A stretch of DNA of 64,000 bases from Gammaproteobacteria bacterium (GTDB lineage Bacteria > Pseudomonadota > Gammaproteobacteria > Pseudomonadales > Halieaceae). The notes under the pieces are model-generated. The model ran no database searches. It was not told the DNA's origin and saw only the letters and a list, made by a program, of their open reading frames with translations. Position 1 is the first letter of the stretch. Every line of letters begins with the position of its first letter. Below are positions 24,124 through 32,865 of the stretch, one piece after another. The stretch covers positions 1-64,000 of the forward strand of contig JAUHYL010000004.1 in the NCBI GenBank assembly GCA_030426545.1, read 5' to 3'. A program made the translations under genes and the position numbers.

Positions 24124-25338
24124 TCATGCCCTGCGTAGGGAAGCCTGCGCGGGGCCAGGCACTGCGAGTAGCAGCGCTGACATCAGGGCCAGGCACAGGG
24201 CAGAAAACAACAGGCATGCCGCCAGACTCTCTGTCTGGTAAAGCCATCCGGACAACACGGTTCCGCCTATCCGACCCAGCGCTGCTGGCAGGAAGAGCCC
24301 GGTATTCGATGCCGCGTCTTGCCGCCTGGAGGGGTAGTGCTCTGCCAGCCTGTCCTGCACAACGACGTTGATGGCATACAACGCGGCAAACAAGAGCAGG
24401 CCTCCGGCGAGGCTGAGCTCCGGGAGCGGCAGTCCTCCCAGCATTTCGTAGCCTGGAAAGGACACCGCACCGGGCGAGATGGCAATCAGCAGCGGTACTG
24501 CCGCGAGCAGAGCAGCCCAGCGGGCAGCGGCGTAGCCTGTCGCTGCGATAAGCCAGGGTGTCAGTAGTTGTGTGGCGCTTACGACAAACAGCCAGAGCGC
24601 CACATAGCTGCCGACCGCCGCGTGTGACCAGCCATAGGCGGTTGAAAGGTGAACCGGTACCGCGATTGCAAGGCATACATCACGTGCGCCGAGAAGGAGG
24701 CGCGCTGCCGACAGTACCCCGGGTCGCAACGCCCCCGTCGGCGCACCTTGTCGCGCAGAGGCGACGGAAGCGCCGGCCGCGTGCCGAGGCCCGCGCAAAA
24801 CCAACGCACCCAGTGCCGCCATAACCATGCCGAGCGTGGCCTGCAATCCGACCAACGACAGCAGGGTGCCACCCAGAAAAAATCCCATGCCCTGCAGTGC
24901 GTACCCCGAGTGTGAAAGCCGGGCAAACCAATCGGACAGCGTTGCTGGCACAGCGCCTCCGGACGACGCTGCGAACACAGCCCGTGCCTCACGCTGGCCG
25001 AGGCCACCGGCACTTCCCGAAATCGCCTGTGCCGCCAGCGCCCAGGATAAGGTCAGCAAATCTCCGGGCAAGATCAACATCGCCAGGGCGATGATTTGCA
25101 GTAGCAGGGGAAGTTGCGTGCGGTCACCAAAATGGGCGACGGCAGGAAATCGGTCACGCGCCGTTCCAGTGATTGCACTGAAGACCTGGGGGCAGACAAG
25201 GAGCAGCGCCAGTGGCAGAGGGCCGTAGCCCAGTTCATGAAAATACAGCAAAAGCGCGATGCGCAGCACACCATCGACCACAACCCATGGCCGGTTGATC
25301 GCTGCGGTGTCTGTGCCGCCAGTCAAGACTTTACGCAC
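24124..25338 (-). CDS. MFS transporter, ArsJ-like
   Basis: A major-facilitator-type membrane protein of about 404 residues with roughly 11-12 hydrophobic helices. The segment DGVLRIALLLYFHELGYGPLPLALLLV and later GMGFFLGGTLLSLVGLQATL resemble ArsJ, which exports 1-arseno-3-phosphoglycerate. No arsR, gapdh or other ars gene is nearby, so arsenic export is not supported by context. The stretch before DGVLRI, which should be the start of helix 1, is polar, so helix 1 looks short. The start is uncertain: GTG at 25338 (GGGA 9 bases upstream) is used; ATG 25395 is possible. Confidence 0.7.
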   Translation of the reverse strand: MRKVLTGGTDTAAINRPWVVVDGVLRIALLLYFHELGYGPLPLALLLVCPQVFSAITGTARDRFPAVAHFGDRTQLPLLLQIIALAMLILPGDLLTLSWALAAQAISGSAGGLGQREARAVFAASSGGAVPATLSDWFARLSHSGYALQGMGFFLGGTLLSLVGLQATLGMVMAALGALVLRGPRHAAGASVASARQGAPTGALRPGVLSAARLLLGARDVCLAIAVPVHLSTAYGWSHAAVGSYVALWLFVVSATQLLTPWLIAATGYAAARWAALLAAVPLLIAISPGAVSFPGYEMLGGLPLPELSLAGGLLLFAALYAINVVVQDRLAEHYPSRRQDAASNTGLFLPAALGRIGGTVLSGWLYQTESLAACLLFSALCLALMSALLLAVPGPAQASLRRA

Positions 25339-25553
25339 TGTTTGTGTTCCCAGCCGGTATTGCGCGCTCGATTGGAACAGGCCGCCCAGACGCATGCAAG
25401 CACTTCGCGGCCGGATTGCCAATCTGTGCAGCCGGTGGCACAGTGCGCTGGCGCGCTTTTCGCCATCCATCAAGCGCAAAACCACCCGGGCAGCATTGCA
25501 GTCAGACGCTAGCAACACGCCCACCCGACTCGCCAGCACAAAGGAGACAGTAC

Positions 25554-27623
25554 ATGACAGCGCTCACAGACAGGGTTGACTACACGATCACTGACGGTGT
25601 CGCGGTGCTGACACTGAACAACCCACCCGTCAACGCACTCAGCCAGGGTGTGCGACAGGGCATCAAGGAGGGTGTTGAAATGGCGCTCACTGATCCACAG
25701 GTGGGCGCCATCGTGCTTATCTGCGAAGGCAGGACCTTTATTGCCGGCGCCGATATCACTGAGTTTTCGCAGGGCCTGCAGGAGCCGGATTTCCATGGCG
25801 TACTGCAGAGCATGGACGCGGCGAGTAAGCCGATTGTCGCCGCTATTCACGGTACAGCGCTAGGCGGCGGGCTTGAAACAGCGCTGTGCTGCCACTACCG
25901 CGTTGCCGTGGCAGACGCCAGATTCGGACTACCTGAGGTCAACCTCGGTCTGCTCCCCGGCGGCGGAGGCACGCAGCGACTGCCCCGGGCTGTGGGGGCA
26001 GAGAAGGCCACTGAAATGGTGACTTCGGGCAATCCGATCGGCGCAACCGAGGCGCTGCAACTGGGCTTGATCGATATTGTCGTTGAAGGCGATCTACGCG
26101 CGGCGGCACTGGCGTTTGCCGCGGACAAGATTGGCACAACGTCGTTGCCACGCTTGCGCGACAGGGATGAGAAGCTGCAGAGCGCTCGCGATAACCCGGG
26201 CTTCTTCGATGAGGTGCGCAAGGCAATCAGCAGGAAAACGCGAGGCTTCCTCGCGCCGGAATATAATATTCGCTGCATTGAAGCGGCGGTCAATCAACCG
26301 TTCGATGAGGGCTTGGCGACAGAAGCAAAGCTCTTCATGGAGCTTCTCAGCGGCCCGCAGTCCGCGGCCCAGCAGTACTTTTTCTTTGCGGAGCGCCAGG
26401 CAGCCAAGGTGGTGGATTTGCCCGCAGACACAGCCGAGCGTCCCATCAACAAAGTGGGGGTGATTGGTGCCGGGACAATGGGCGGAGGCATTGCCATGAA
26501 CATGGCCAATGTAGGCTTGCCGGTGACACTGGTGGAAGTAAAGCAGGAGGCGCTGGACAGGGGCCTTGCAGTAGTAAGAAGGAACTATGAGAACACGGCA
26601 CGCAAGGGTCGCTTGAGCGCCGAAGAGGTAGAGGCGCGTTGCAAACTCATCGAAGGCAGCCTCGAGATGCAGGACCTGCACGATTGTGACCTGATAATCG
26701 AAGCGGTGTTTGAAAACATGGCGGTAAAACAGGATATCTTTACCCGCTTGGACAGTATCGCCAGGGACGATGCAATACTGGCCAGCAACACCTCCGCCCT
26801 GGACCTGAACGAGATCGCCGGCGTAACCGGGCGGCCCGAATCGGTCATCGGCCTGCACTTCTTTTCACCGGCAAACGTGATGAAACTGCTGGAAGTGGTG
26901 CGCGGTGAAAAAACCGGCGATGACGTCATAAAAACCTGCATGTCCTTTGCCAGGCGCATCCGCAAGGTGCCCGTGCTGGTAGGTGTTTGCCATGGCTTTG
27001 TTGGCAATCGCATTCTGTTCCAGCGCCAGTTCCAGGCCGATCGACTGGCACACGAAGGCGCGGCGCCGCACGTGATCGATAAAGTGCTGTATGACTTTGG
27101 CTTTCCCATGGGCCCTTTCCAAATGTCTGATCTGGCAGGCCTGGACATCGGCTGGAGCAAAGAGACATCAAAGGGTGCTTCGGTCAAGGATAGACTGTGT
27201 GAACTGGGCCGCTTCGGGCAGAAATCCAGCGCGGGTTATTACGACTACGATGACAACCGCGTTCCCACTCCCGCGCCTGTCGCCACGGAGCTCTTTGCGG
27301 AATTCGCCGCCCGGGAGGGGATTGCACAACGCGAGATTTCCGAACAGGAGATACTGGATCGCTGCCTGCTGCCCATGATCAATGAAGGCGCCAAGATCCT
27401 GCAGGAGGGGATCGCGCAGCGTGCCAGTGACATCGATGTCGTCTACGTCTACGGCTACGGTTGGCCGGTGTATCGTGGCGGCCCGATGCATTATGCAAAC
27501 ACGCTCGGCCTGGAAACCGTTGTAGAAAAACTGCGCAAGTATGGCGAACAGACCGGCTCGGATTTTTGGCAGCCTGCCGAGCTATTACTGAAACTCGCCG
27601 GGGAAGGCGGAAGATTCGGTTAG
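25554..27623 (+). CDS. Bifunctional enoyl-CoA hydratase / 3-hydroxyacyl-CoA dehydrogenase
   Basis: A 689-residue fusion of crotonase (about 1-190) and 3-hydroxyacyl-CoA dehydrogenase (NAD domain from about 299, C-terminal domains from about 480). The oxyanion-hole text CEGRTFIAGADITEF and HGTALGGGLETALCCHYRVA, the NAD loop GAGTMGGGIA near 303, and the catalytic His in GLHFFSPANVMKLLEVV near 435 are present. It catalyses hydration and oxidation steps of beta-oxidation. AAGGAG precedes the ATG at 25554. The order of domains is that of FadB/peroxisomal MFE; no thiolase (FadA) follows, so it is not a canonical fadBA operon. Confidence 0.92.
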   Translation: MTALTDRVDYTITDGVAVLTLNNPPVNALSQGVRQGIKEGVEMALTDPQVGAIVLICEGRTFIAGADITEFSQGLQEPDFHGVLQSMDAASKPIVAAIHGTALGGGLETALCCHYRVAVADARFGLPEVNLGLLPGGGGTQRLPRAVGAEKATEMVTSGNPIGATEALQLGLIDIVVEGDLRAAALAFAADKIGTTSLPRLRDRDEKLQSARDNPGFFDEVRKAISRKTRGFLAPEYNIRCIEAAVNQPFDEGLATEAKLFMELLSGPQSAAQQYFFFAERQAAKVVDLPADTAERPINKVGVIGAGTMGGGIAMNMANVGLPVTLVEVKQEALDRGLAVVRRNYENTARKGRLSAEEVEARCKLIEGSLEMQDLHDCDLIIEAVFENMAVKQDIFTRLDSIARDDAILASNTSALDLNEIAGVTGRPESVIGLHFFSPANVMKLLEVVRGEKTGDDVIKTCMSFARRIRKVPVLVGVCHGFVGNRILFQRQFQADRLAHEGAAPHVIDKVLYDFGFPMGPFQMSDLAGLDIGWSKETSKGASVKDRLCELGRFGQKSSAGYYDYDDNRVPTPAPVATELFAEFAAREGIAQREISEQEILDRCLLPMINEGAKILQEGIAQRASDIDVVYVYGYGWPVYRGGPMHYANTLGLETVVEKLRKYGEQTGSDFWQPAELLLKLAGEGGRFG

Positions 27624-27707
27624 TGATGTTTTCAAGGCAACAGGTGCCATCATTGATCATTGCACGCTGCAGTTAAACCGCTGGACAGCTATCCAATATT
27701 GGCATAG

Positions 27708-27720
27708 ATTGTGTCACAAT
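27708..27720. promoter_or_regulatory. Perfect 13-bp dyad upstream of flavin oxidoreductase gene
   Basis: ATTGTG-T-CACAAT is a perfect dyad with one central base, 112 bp before the next ATG and inside the 208-bp gap after the fused beta-oxidation gene. It is a plausible operator. It shares CACAAT and a following TTGTCG with the dyad near 37111 but not its spacing. Confidence 0.4.
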
Positions 27721-27831
27721 TTGTCGCGGCATTCTGCTACCTCCTTCCTTATTTATGGCTGGCTGCAGTTTGCCGCGTACAGCACATTTACAAGGCGTGC
27801 ATCCGCCTGAACATTATCTGGAGACGTACCG

Positions 27832-28803
27832 ATGAAGACACGATTGACCGAACTACTGGGCATTGAATCGCCAATTATCTGCGGCGGTATGATGCGCGTA
27901 GGTACGGCGGAACTGGCTGCTGCCGCTTCTAATGCCGGCGCGCTTGGCGTGATGACGGCCTTAACGCAGCCGACCCCGGAGTTGCTGGCAGCTGAAATCG
28001 AGAAGTGCCAATCCCTGACCAGCAAACCGTTCGCAGTCAATCTCACCGTGGGCGTTGTGTCTACGGAAATCAATTACGATGATTACGTGGACGTTATTGT
28101 CAACAGTGGCGTAAAGATTGTAGAAACCGCCGGACGCAGCCCGGAACCCTTCATGGAGGTCTTCAACGCGCACGACGTAAAGGTCATTCATAAATGTGTT
28201 GCCGTACGGCATGCCCTCAAGGCAGAGCGCCTTGGCGTCGCCGCGGTGAGCATTGACGGATTCGAGTGTGCCGGTCACCCCGGCGAAGAAGACGTACCCG
28301 GGCTGGTATTGTTCCCGGCTGCCGCGCAGCGGTTGTCGATTCCCGTCGTTGCCTCTGGCGGGCTGGCGGACGGGCGCGGCCTTGTCGCGGCGCTCGCGCT
28401 CGGAGCGGAAGGTATCAATATGGGTACACGGTTTATGGTGACGCAGGAAGCCCCCATCCATGAGGGCATCAAGCAGAAGATCGTCGAGATGGATGAAACC
28501 CAGACCCGCCTTATTTTCCGCAGCTTTCGCAACACGGCACGTGTGTACGATAACGATATCGCCAAAAAAGTCGCGGAGGTGGAAGCACAGGGTGGCGACT
28601 TCTCACAGGTGCATGAGTATGTATCCGGCAAAAATCAGGACAAGGCCTGGTCCACCGGCGATATCGACGCAGGCATGGTCACGGTGGGCATGTGTGGCGG
28701 CCTGATCAATGATATTCCCACCTGTGAAGAACTGGTGAACAACATCATGCGGGATGCCGAGCAGATCATCAGGGATCGGCTTGGCGGGATGTGCTCTGCC
28801 TGA
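27832..28803 (+). CDS. NAD(P)H-dependent flavin oxidoreductase (nitronate monooxygenase family)
   Basis: A 323-residue FMN TIM-barrel protein of the 2-nitropropane dioxygenase family. The N terminus SPIICGGMMRVGTAELAAAASNAGALGV and the phosphate-binding SGGLADGRGLVAALALGAEGINMGTRF are characteristic. The family catalytic histidine is kept: His149 in DGFECAGHPGEED. Substrates range from nitronates to enoyl thioesters (FabK), and cannot be chosen from sequence. It sits between two fatty-acid-type genes; its stop codon abuts that of the convergent crotonase gene with no base between. Confidence 0.88.
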   Translation: MKTRLTELLGIESPIICGGMMRVGTAELAAAASNAGALGVMTALTQPTPELLAAEIEKCQSLTSKPFAVNLTVGVVSTEINYDDYVDVIVNSGVKIVETAGRSPEPFMEVFNAHDVKVIHKCVAVRHALKAERLGVAAVSIDGFECAGHPGEEDVPGLVLFPAAAQRLSIPVVASGGLADGRGLVAALALGAEGINMGTRFMVTQEAPIHEGIKQKIVEMDETQTRLIFRSFRNTARVYDNDIAKKVAEVEAQGGDFSQVHEYVSGKNQDKAWSTGDIDAGMVTVGMCGGLINDIPTCEELVNNIMRDAEQIIRDRLGGMCSA

Positions 28804-29484
28804 TCAGCCGGCCGCGGCAAGCGCCTTGTCAAACTCGACCTGCATTTCCTGCAACGTCTTGTCGCGCATGAACAGCTTGTTCTCGGCGTAGAACTCCTGC
28901 GGCAACTGCGCCAGTACTTGAGCAGCGTCCAGTGCGGTAGCCGCGAGCTTCTCGGGTTCTTCTACCTCATCGAGAAACCCCGCTTCTACTGCTTTATCCG
29001 GGCCAAAGATCTCCGATTGCACGACGGCACGGGTCAGATAGCCAGGTGACAGACGCTGCTGGCACAGCGGCTGTACAACCCGCGGTATGGCCATGCTGAT
29101 ACGGGTTTCGGGCAGGGTAAAGCGAAAGTCGCCGCGCGCACCGATGCGGGTATCGCAGGCAAGCAGTAAAAATGCCCCCATGGCGATTGCGTGCCCGGTG
29201 CAGGCCGCTACAACCGGCAATGGGTAGCCGTATAGTCGCTGCGCCAGGGCCATACCGCCTGAGACCATGGCAATGCCCTGTTCCATGCCTTTCTCAAACT
29301 CCTTCAGATCAAACCCGGCGGAAAAAATACCCTCGCGGCCGGTGATCAGCACGGCACCCGCCGAATCGGCCTGAGCCCGGTCGAGACTGTCATTTACAAA
29401 CTGAATGAATTTTGGGCTGACAACGTTGGCTTTGCCGTCGTCCAGGTTGATCCTCGCGACACTGTCTTCGAGCAGGTACTCCAT
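28804..29484 (-). CDS. Crotonase-family protein (enoyl-CoA hydratase/isomerase)
   Basis: A 226-residue crotonase. The CoA-binding and oxyanion segments TGREGIFSAGFDLKEFEKGM and CTGHAIAMGAFLLLACDTRIGARG are visible. It is shorter than most hydratases (about 260) because the C-terminal helices are trimmed. No Glu is seen at the usual hydratase catalytic position in the ALAxxGLI-like segment, so isomerase, hydrolase or other chemistry is possible. The start at 29484 (MEYLLEDSVARI) has a GAGAGG site just upstream. A TGACACA-type dyad lies 24 bp before the start. Confidence 0.85.
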   Translation of the reverse strand: MEYLLEDSVARINLDDGKANVVSPKFIQFVNDSLDRAQADSAGAVLITGREGIFSAGFDLKEFEKGMEQGIAMVSGGMALAQRLYGYPLPVVAACTGHAIAMGAFLLLACDTRIGARGDFRFTLPETRISMAIPRVVQPLCQQRLSPGYLTRAVVQSEIFGPDKAVEAGFLDEVEEPEKLAATALDAAQVLAQLPQEFYAENKLFMRDKTLQEMQVEFDKALAAAG

Positions 29485-29507
29485 GGCACACCTCTCTTGA
29501 AATAATT

Positions 29508-29524
29508 TGACACATATGCTGTCA
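29508..29524. promoter_or_regulatory. TGACACA-N5-TGYCR operator-like site A
   Basis: TGACA CATATGC TGTCA: 5-bp inverted arms separated by 7 bases, placed between the crotonase gene (24 bp away) and the divergent small membrane protein gene. Two more copies occur at 37111-37127 and 40512-40528. Confidence 0.55.
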
Positions 29525-29648
29525 TTTAAATCGCCGTCCGGCAAGCCAGTCGTATGACCTGAATGCCTGCCGGACATCTAATAAAGTCTGCAGGAATCAG
29601 CTTTTTACATAAAGCATAATCTGCGACATCGTCAATGGAGAACCTATC

Positions 29649-30029
29649 GTGCTGCCAAAGATCATCAAGGTACTTGCCTATCTCACCAGTCTTTTGCTGT
29701 TGGGGATGGGCCTGCGGTGGCTAATTGATCCCGCTGGCGCAGCGGCGGAATTGGGTATGCCCCTGCTGGAGGGTCTCGGACGCAGTACGCAGATTGGTGA
29801 TCTCACCGCATTCTTCGTCGGCGGAAGCTGCCTGGCACTGGCGGGACTGATTCGCAATGACGCAAAGCTGCTCTATGCCCCGATCTTGCTTGTTGGCCTG
29901 GCGGCGGTTTTCCGCACGCTGGCCTGGCTGCTGCACGACGCGGCCCTCGCGCCGCAGATCATCCCGGAGATCATCATGTGCGCTATCTTCATCCTCGCGG
30001 CGCGCCAGATGAGTAATCGCGCGGGATAG
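29649..30029 (+). CDS. Small membrane protein, DUF4345-like
   Basis: A 126-residue protein with four predicted membrane helices (about 5-25, 45-65, 72-92, 100-120). The pattern GMGLRWLIDPAGAAAELGMPLL followed by DLTAFFVGGSCLALAGLIR resembles the DUF4345 family of unknown function. It starts at a GTG (29649) with GGAG about 9 bases upstream. It is divergent from the crotonase gene and shares the regulatory gap with it. Confidence 0.75.
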   Translation: MLPKIIKVLAYLTSLLLLGMGLRWLIDPAGAAAELGMPLLEGLGRSTQIGDLTAFFVGGSCLALAGLIRNDAKLLYAPILLVGLAAVFRTLAWLLHDAALAPQIIPEIIMCAIFILAARQMSNRAG

Positions 30030-30087
30030 CGGTCAACCTGGGAGCGCCCAGGATGACCAGCGCCGCGTAAACCAACAGGACGCCCAG

Positions 30088-31464
30088 ATGCCGCAAGAAT
30101 TCAAAGACATGGGTGGTGCCGCCACCATGAACCCAGGTGCGCTGCAACGCTGGCTTACCTCCCGGTTTATGTCACGCCTCGTTGCCCCGCAGCGACGAGA
30201 GAGACTGCGTGCGCGCGCCGAAAAGTCGCGGGTAAAGGAGGGCAGGGCGCACGTCATCGAGTACTTTCACCAGGTGGGCGATGGTTACAGCCACCTCACT
30301 GCGCAACTGCTTGGCTCAATGCAGCAGCGCTATGACATAGAGCTGCGCTGTCATCTCGTCAGCGGGCCATCGGGGAACAATCTGCCGGAGCCGGAACTGT
30401 TACCTCGCCTGGCGCACCGTGATGCCGCACTGATCGCGCCGGAATACGGCCTGACGTTTCCCGTTGCGGATACGTTGCCCTCCGAAAGTGCGGTTCGCCA
30501 GGCCAATGCGCTGCTCGCGGCGCAGGATAGCGATGGCTTTACCGAAATTGCGGCAAACATCGATAGCGCAGCCTGGCTGGCCGATCAGGCCGCACTGGCG
30601 ACGCTGGGCAAAGAACACGGCCAAGCCACCGATCAACAAACCGCTGAGTCACTTCAGGCCGGTGATACACGCCTGCGCTCGCTCGGCCATTATTCCGGCG
30701 CGATGTTGTTTTACGAAGGTGAATGGTACTGGGGCGTTGACCGCCTGTATCACCTGGAAAAACGGCTGGGTGAACTGGGCGCAGACAGGGAGCCAGGCGC
30801 GGCACCTATCGCTGCGCGCCCGCCGATCGAAACAGGGCCGCTGCAGGATAACGGTAGCCTCACCCTTGAAGTGTTCCCGTCACTGCGCAGCCCCTACACG
30901 GCAATCAGCTTTGATCGCACCGTCGAGCTTGCTCGCCGCACCGGCGTAAATCTTTCGGTGCGTCCTGTGCTACCCATGGTGATGCGCGGTGCACCAGTGA
31001 CCCGTATCAAAGGGGTATATATCTTTACCGATACTGCGCGGGAGGCCTGGGAGGCTGACGTGTCCTTCGGCAAATTCTACGACCCCATTGGTGAACCGGT
31101 GCGCAGCGCGTACTCTCTGTATCCCTGGGCCTGCGCAAATGGCCGCGGCAACGAATTTCTCAGCGCCTTCCTGCGCGCTGCCTTCGCCGAGGGGGTGAAC
31201 ACCAACTCCCGGCGCGGCATGGCACACGTGGTGAAGGCTGCGGGCCTTGACTGGAAAGCGGCCCAGGCGGAGCTTGGCGACCCGGCGTGGCAGGATCTGG
31301 AGGAAGGCAATCGCAACACCATGTACGGTTCGGGGCTGTGGGGCGTACCCAGCTTTCGCCTGCTCGGCAGAGACAACGAGGAGTTGCTGGCAGTGTGGGG
31401 CCAGGATCGATTGTGGCTGGTCTCCAGGGAAATCCAGCGTCAACTCAAGCGCGTATCCGCTTGA
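30088..31464 (+). CDS. Double thioredoxin-fold protein (DsbA/HCCA isomerase-like)
   Basis: A 458-residue protein with two DsbA-type halves. The first begins IEYFHQVGDGYSHLTAQLLGSM (about 56-77). The second begins LEVFPSLRSPYTAISFDRTVELARR (about 259-283) and ends with the cis-Pro segment GLWGVPSFRLLG and ELLAVWGQDRLWLV. Neither half has a CXXC; the second has Ser-Pro-Tyr where 2-hydroxychromene-2-carboxylate isomerases place the serine that binds glutathione. There is no signal peptide. A glutathione-dependent isomerase role is possible; a disulfide-forming role is unlikely. Confidence 0.8.
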   Translation: MPQEFKDMGGAATMNPGALQRWLTSRFMSRLVAPQRRERLRARAEKSRVKEGRAHVIEYFHQVGDGYSHLTAQLLGSMQQRYDIELRCHLVSGPSGNNLPEPELLPRLAHRDAALIAPEYGLTFPVADTLPSESAVRQANALLAAQDSDGFTEIAANIDSAAWLADQAALATLGKEHGQATDQQTAESLQAGDTRLRSLGHYSGAMLFYEGEWYWGVDRLYHLEKRLGELGADREPGAAPIAARPPIETGPLQDNGSLTLEVFPSLRSPYTAISFDRTVELARRTGVNLSVRPVLPMVMRGAPVTRIKGVYIFTDTAREAWEADVSFGKFYDPIGEPVRSAYSLYPWACANGRGNEFLSAFLRAAFAEGVNTNSRRGMAHVVKAAGLDWKAAQAELGDPAWQDLEEGNRNTMYGSGLWGVPSFRLLGRDNEELLAVWGQDRLWLVSREIQRQLKRVSA

Positions 31465-31669
31465 GTGATTGCGCAGTGTTGCCGTTGTAAACATTGCCAC
31501 TTATAGTGTTGCGTCGCCCGGGCGCGCTGTTGCCCAGCGCAGAAGTGCCGCCTCAGCCCGCGCAGGGCTTGACGCTCTTCCCCGAATGCGCCGGGACGAA
31601 GGGCCACAGCCTGCACCGTCAAATGGGTAACGCGACGCGCGTTCGAAGCATCAAGTTTGGAGATAGACC

Positions 31670-32854
31670 ATGCATACTAGACTGAGTGAAGATGATCTCG
31701 CCTTTCAACAAGAGGTTCGTGAATTCCTCGCTACCGCCTGGGTAGCCGATACGGAACTCCAGGAGAGGATCAGGAATCACGACACAATGAAAGCGGGCAT
31801 GATCGAGTGGCAGCACCGCTTGAACGAGAAGGGCTGGATGGCCCAACACTGGCCTGTAGAACATGGCGGCACCGGCTGGAGCGTGACCCAGGGGTTCATC
31901 TTCAACTCCGAACGCGCCGCAGTGGGAGCGCCGGAGCCAATCGCCTTCGGGGTGACCATGGTCGCATCGGTCATTCTCGCCTACGGCAGCGATGAGCAGA
32001 AAGCACGCTTCCTGCCACGTATTCTCAATAGTGAAGACTGGTGGTGCCAGGGCTACTCGGAGCCCGGCGCCGGTTCAGATCTGGCATCATTAAAAACCAA
32101 AGCCGAGCTGGAGGGCGACGAATACGTCATCAACGGCAGTAAGATCTGGACCACGTATGCCCAGTACGCCGACTGGATTTTCTGCCTGGTGCGTTCCGAC
32201 AACTCCGGTCGCAAGCAGGAGGGCATAACGTTTCTCCTGATCGACATGTCTACGCCCGGCATCACTGTACGCCCCATTGACACCATTGACGGTTTCCACC
32301 ACCTGAACGAAGTTTTCTTCGACAACGTCCGGGTGCCAGTGGAAAATCGTATTGGTGAAGAGGGCAAGGGCTGGACCTACGCCAAATCACTGCTGGTGCA
32401 CGAGCGGCTGTCCATCGCCGAGGTAGCGGACTCCAAGCGGGCCCTGCACGAAGTGCGAGAGCTCGCACGCCGGGAGATCAATGGCGGTGACTGCCTGTTG
32501 GAGGACGCCCTGTTTGCCAAGCGCCTGACCGATACGGAAATCGAACTCATGGCACTGGAGTACACCGAGTTGCGTGCGCTGGCAGATATCGCCGAGGGCA
32601 AGCCACCGGGGCCGGAATCTTCATTGCTGAAGCTGCAGGGTACCGAAATCCAGCAAGCGATTCAGGAACTGCGTATGGATGTCGTGGGCTATTACAGCCA
32701 GGCACTCCAGGGAGATTTGAACACTGAACAGTTTGGCCACGATGTTGCTGACCTGGCGCAAAAATTGTATTTCCGAGGCCGCGCATCATCTATTTACGGT
32801 GGCTCCAACGAAGTGCAAAAGAACATCACCGCCAAGTACGTACTGGGCCTGTAG
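31670..32854 (+). CDS. Acyl-CoA dehydrogenase (first of a pair)
   Basis: A 394-residue FAD acyl-CoA dehydrogenase. The FAD/substrate segment CQGYSEPGAGSDLASLKTKAELEGDEYVINGSKIWTTYAQYADWIF is typical, as is the C-terminal IYGGSNEVQKNITAKYVLGL. GGAGATAGACC precedes the ATG. It is followed 11 bp later by a second, different dehydrogenase. Adjacent pairs of this type form alpha2beta2 enzymes in actinobacterial steroid degradation (FadE26-27, FadE28-29); a similar heteromer here is inference. Confidence 0.9.
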   Translation: MHTRLSEDDLAFQQEVREFLATAWVADTELQERIRNHDTMKAGMIEWQHRLNEKGWMAQHWPVEHGGTGWSVTQGFIFNSERAAVGAPEPIAFGVTMVASVILAYGSDEQKARFLPRILNSEDWWCQGYSEPGAGSDLASLKTKAELEGDEYVINGSKIWTTYAQYADWIFCLVRSDNSGRKQEGITFLLIDMSTPGITVRPIDTIDGFHHLNEVFFDNVRVPVENRIGEEGKGWTYAKSLLVHERLSIAEVADSKRALHEVRELARREINGGDCLLEDALFAKRLTDTEIELMALEYTELRALADIAEGKPPGPESSLLKLQGTEIQQAIQELRMDVVGYYSQALQGDLNTEQFGHDVADLAQKLYFRGRASSIYGGSNEVQKNITAKYVLGL

Positions 32855-32865
32855 GAGGTAGCAAC

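Noticed and set aside
24124-25338. Arsenic resistance operon
   Set aside because: Only an ArsJ-like transporter is present; there is no arsR, arsC, arsB or GAPDH nearby.
25554-27623. Canonical fadBA fatty-acid operon
   Set aside because: The fused hydratase/dehydrogenase is present but no thiolase follows it.
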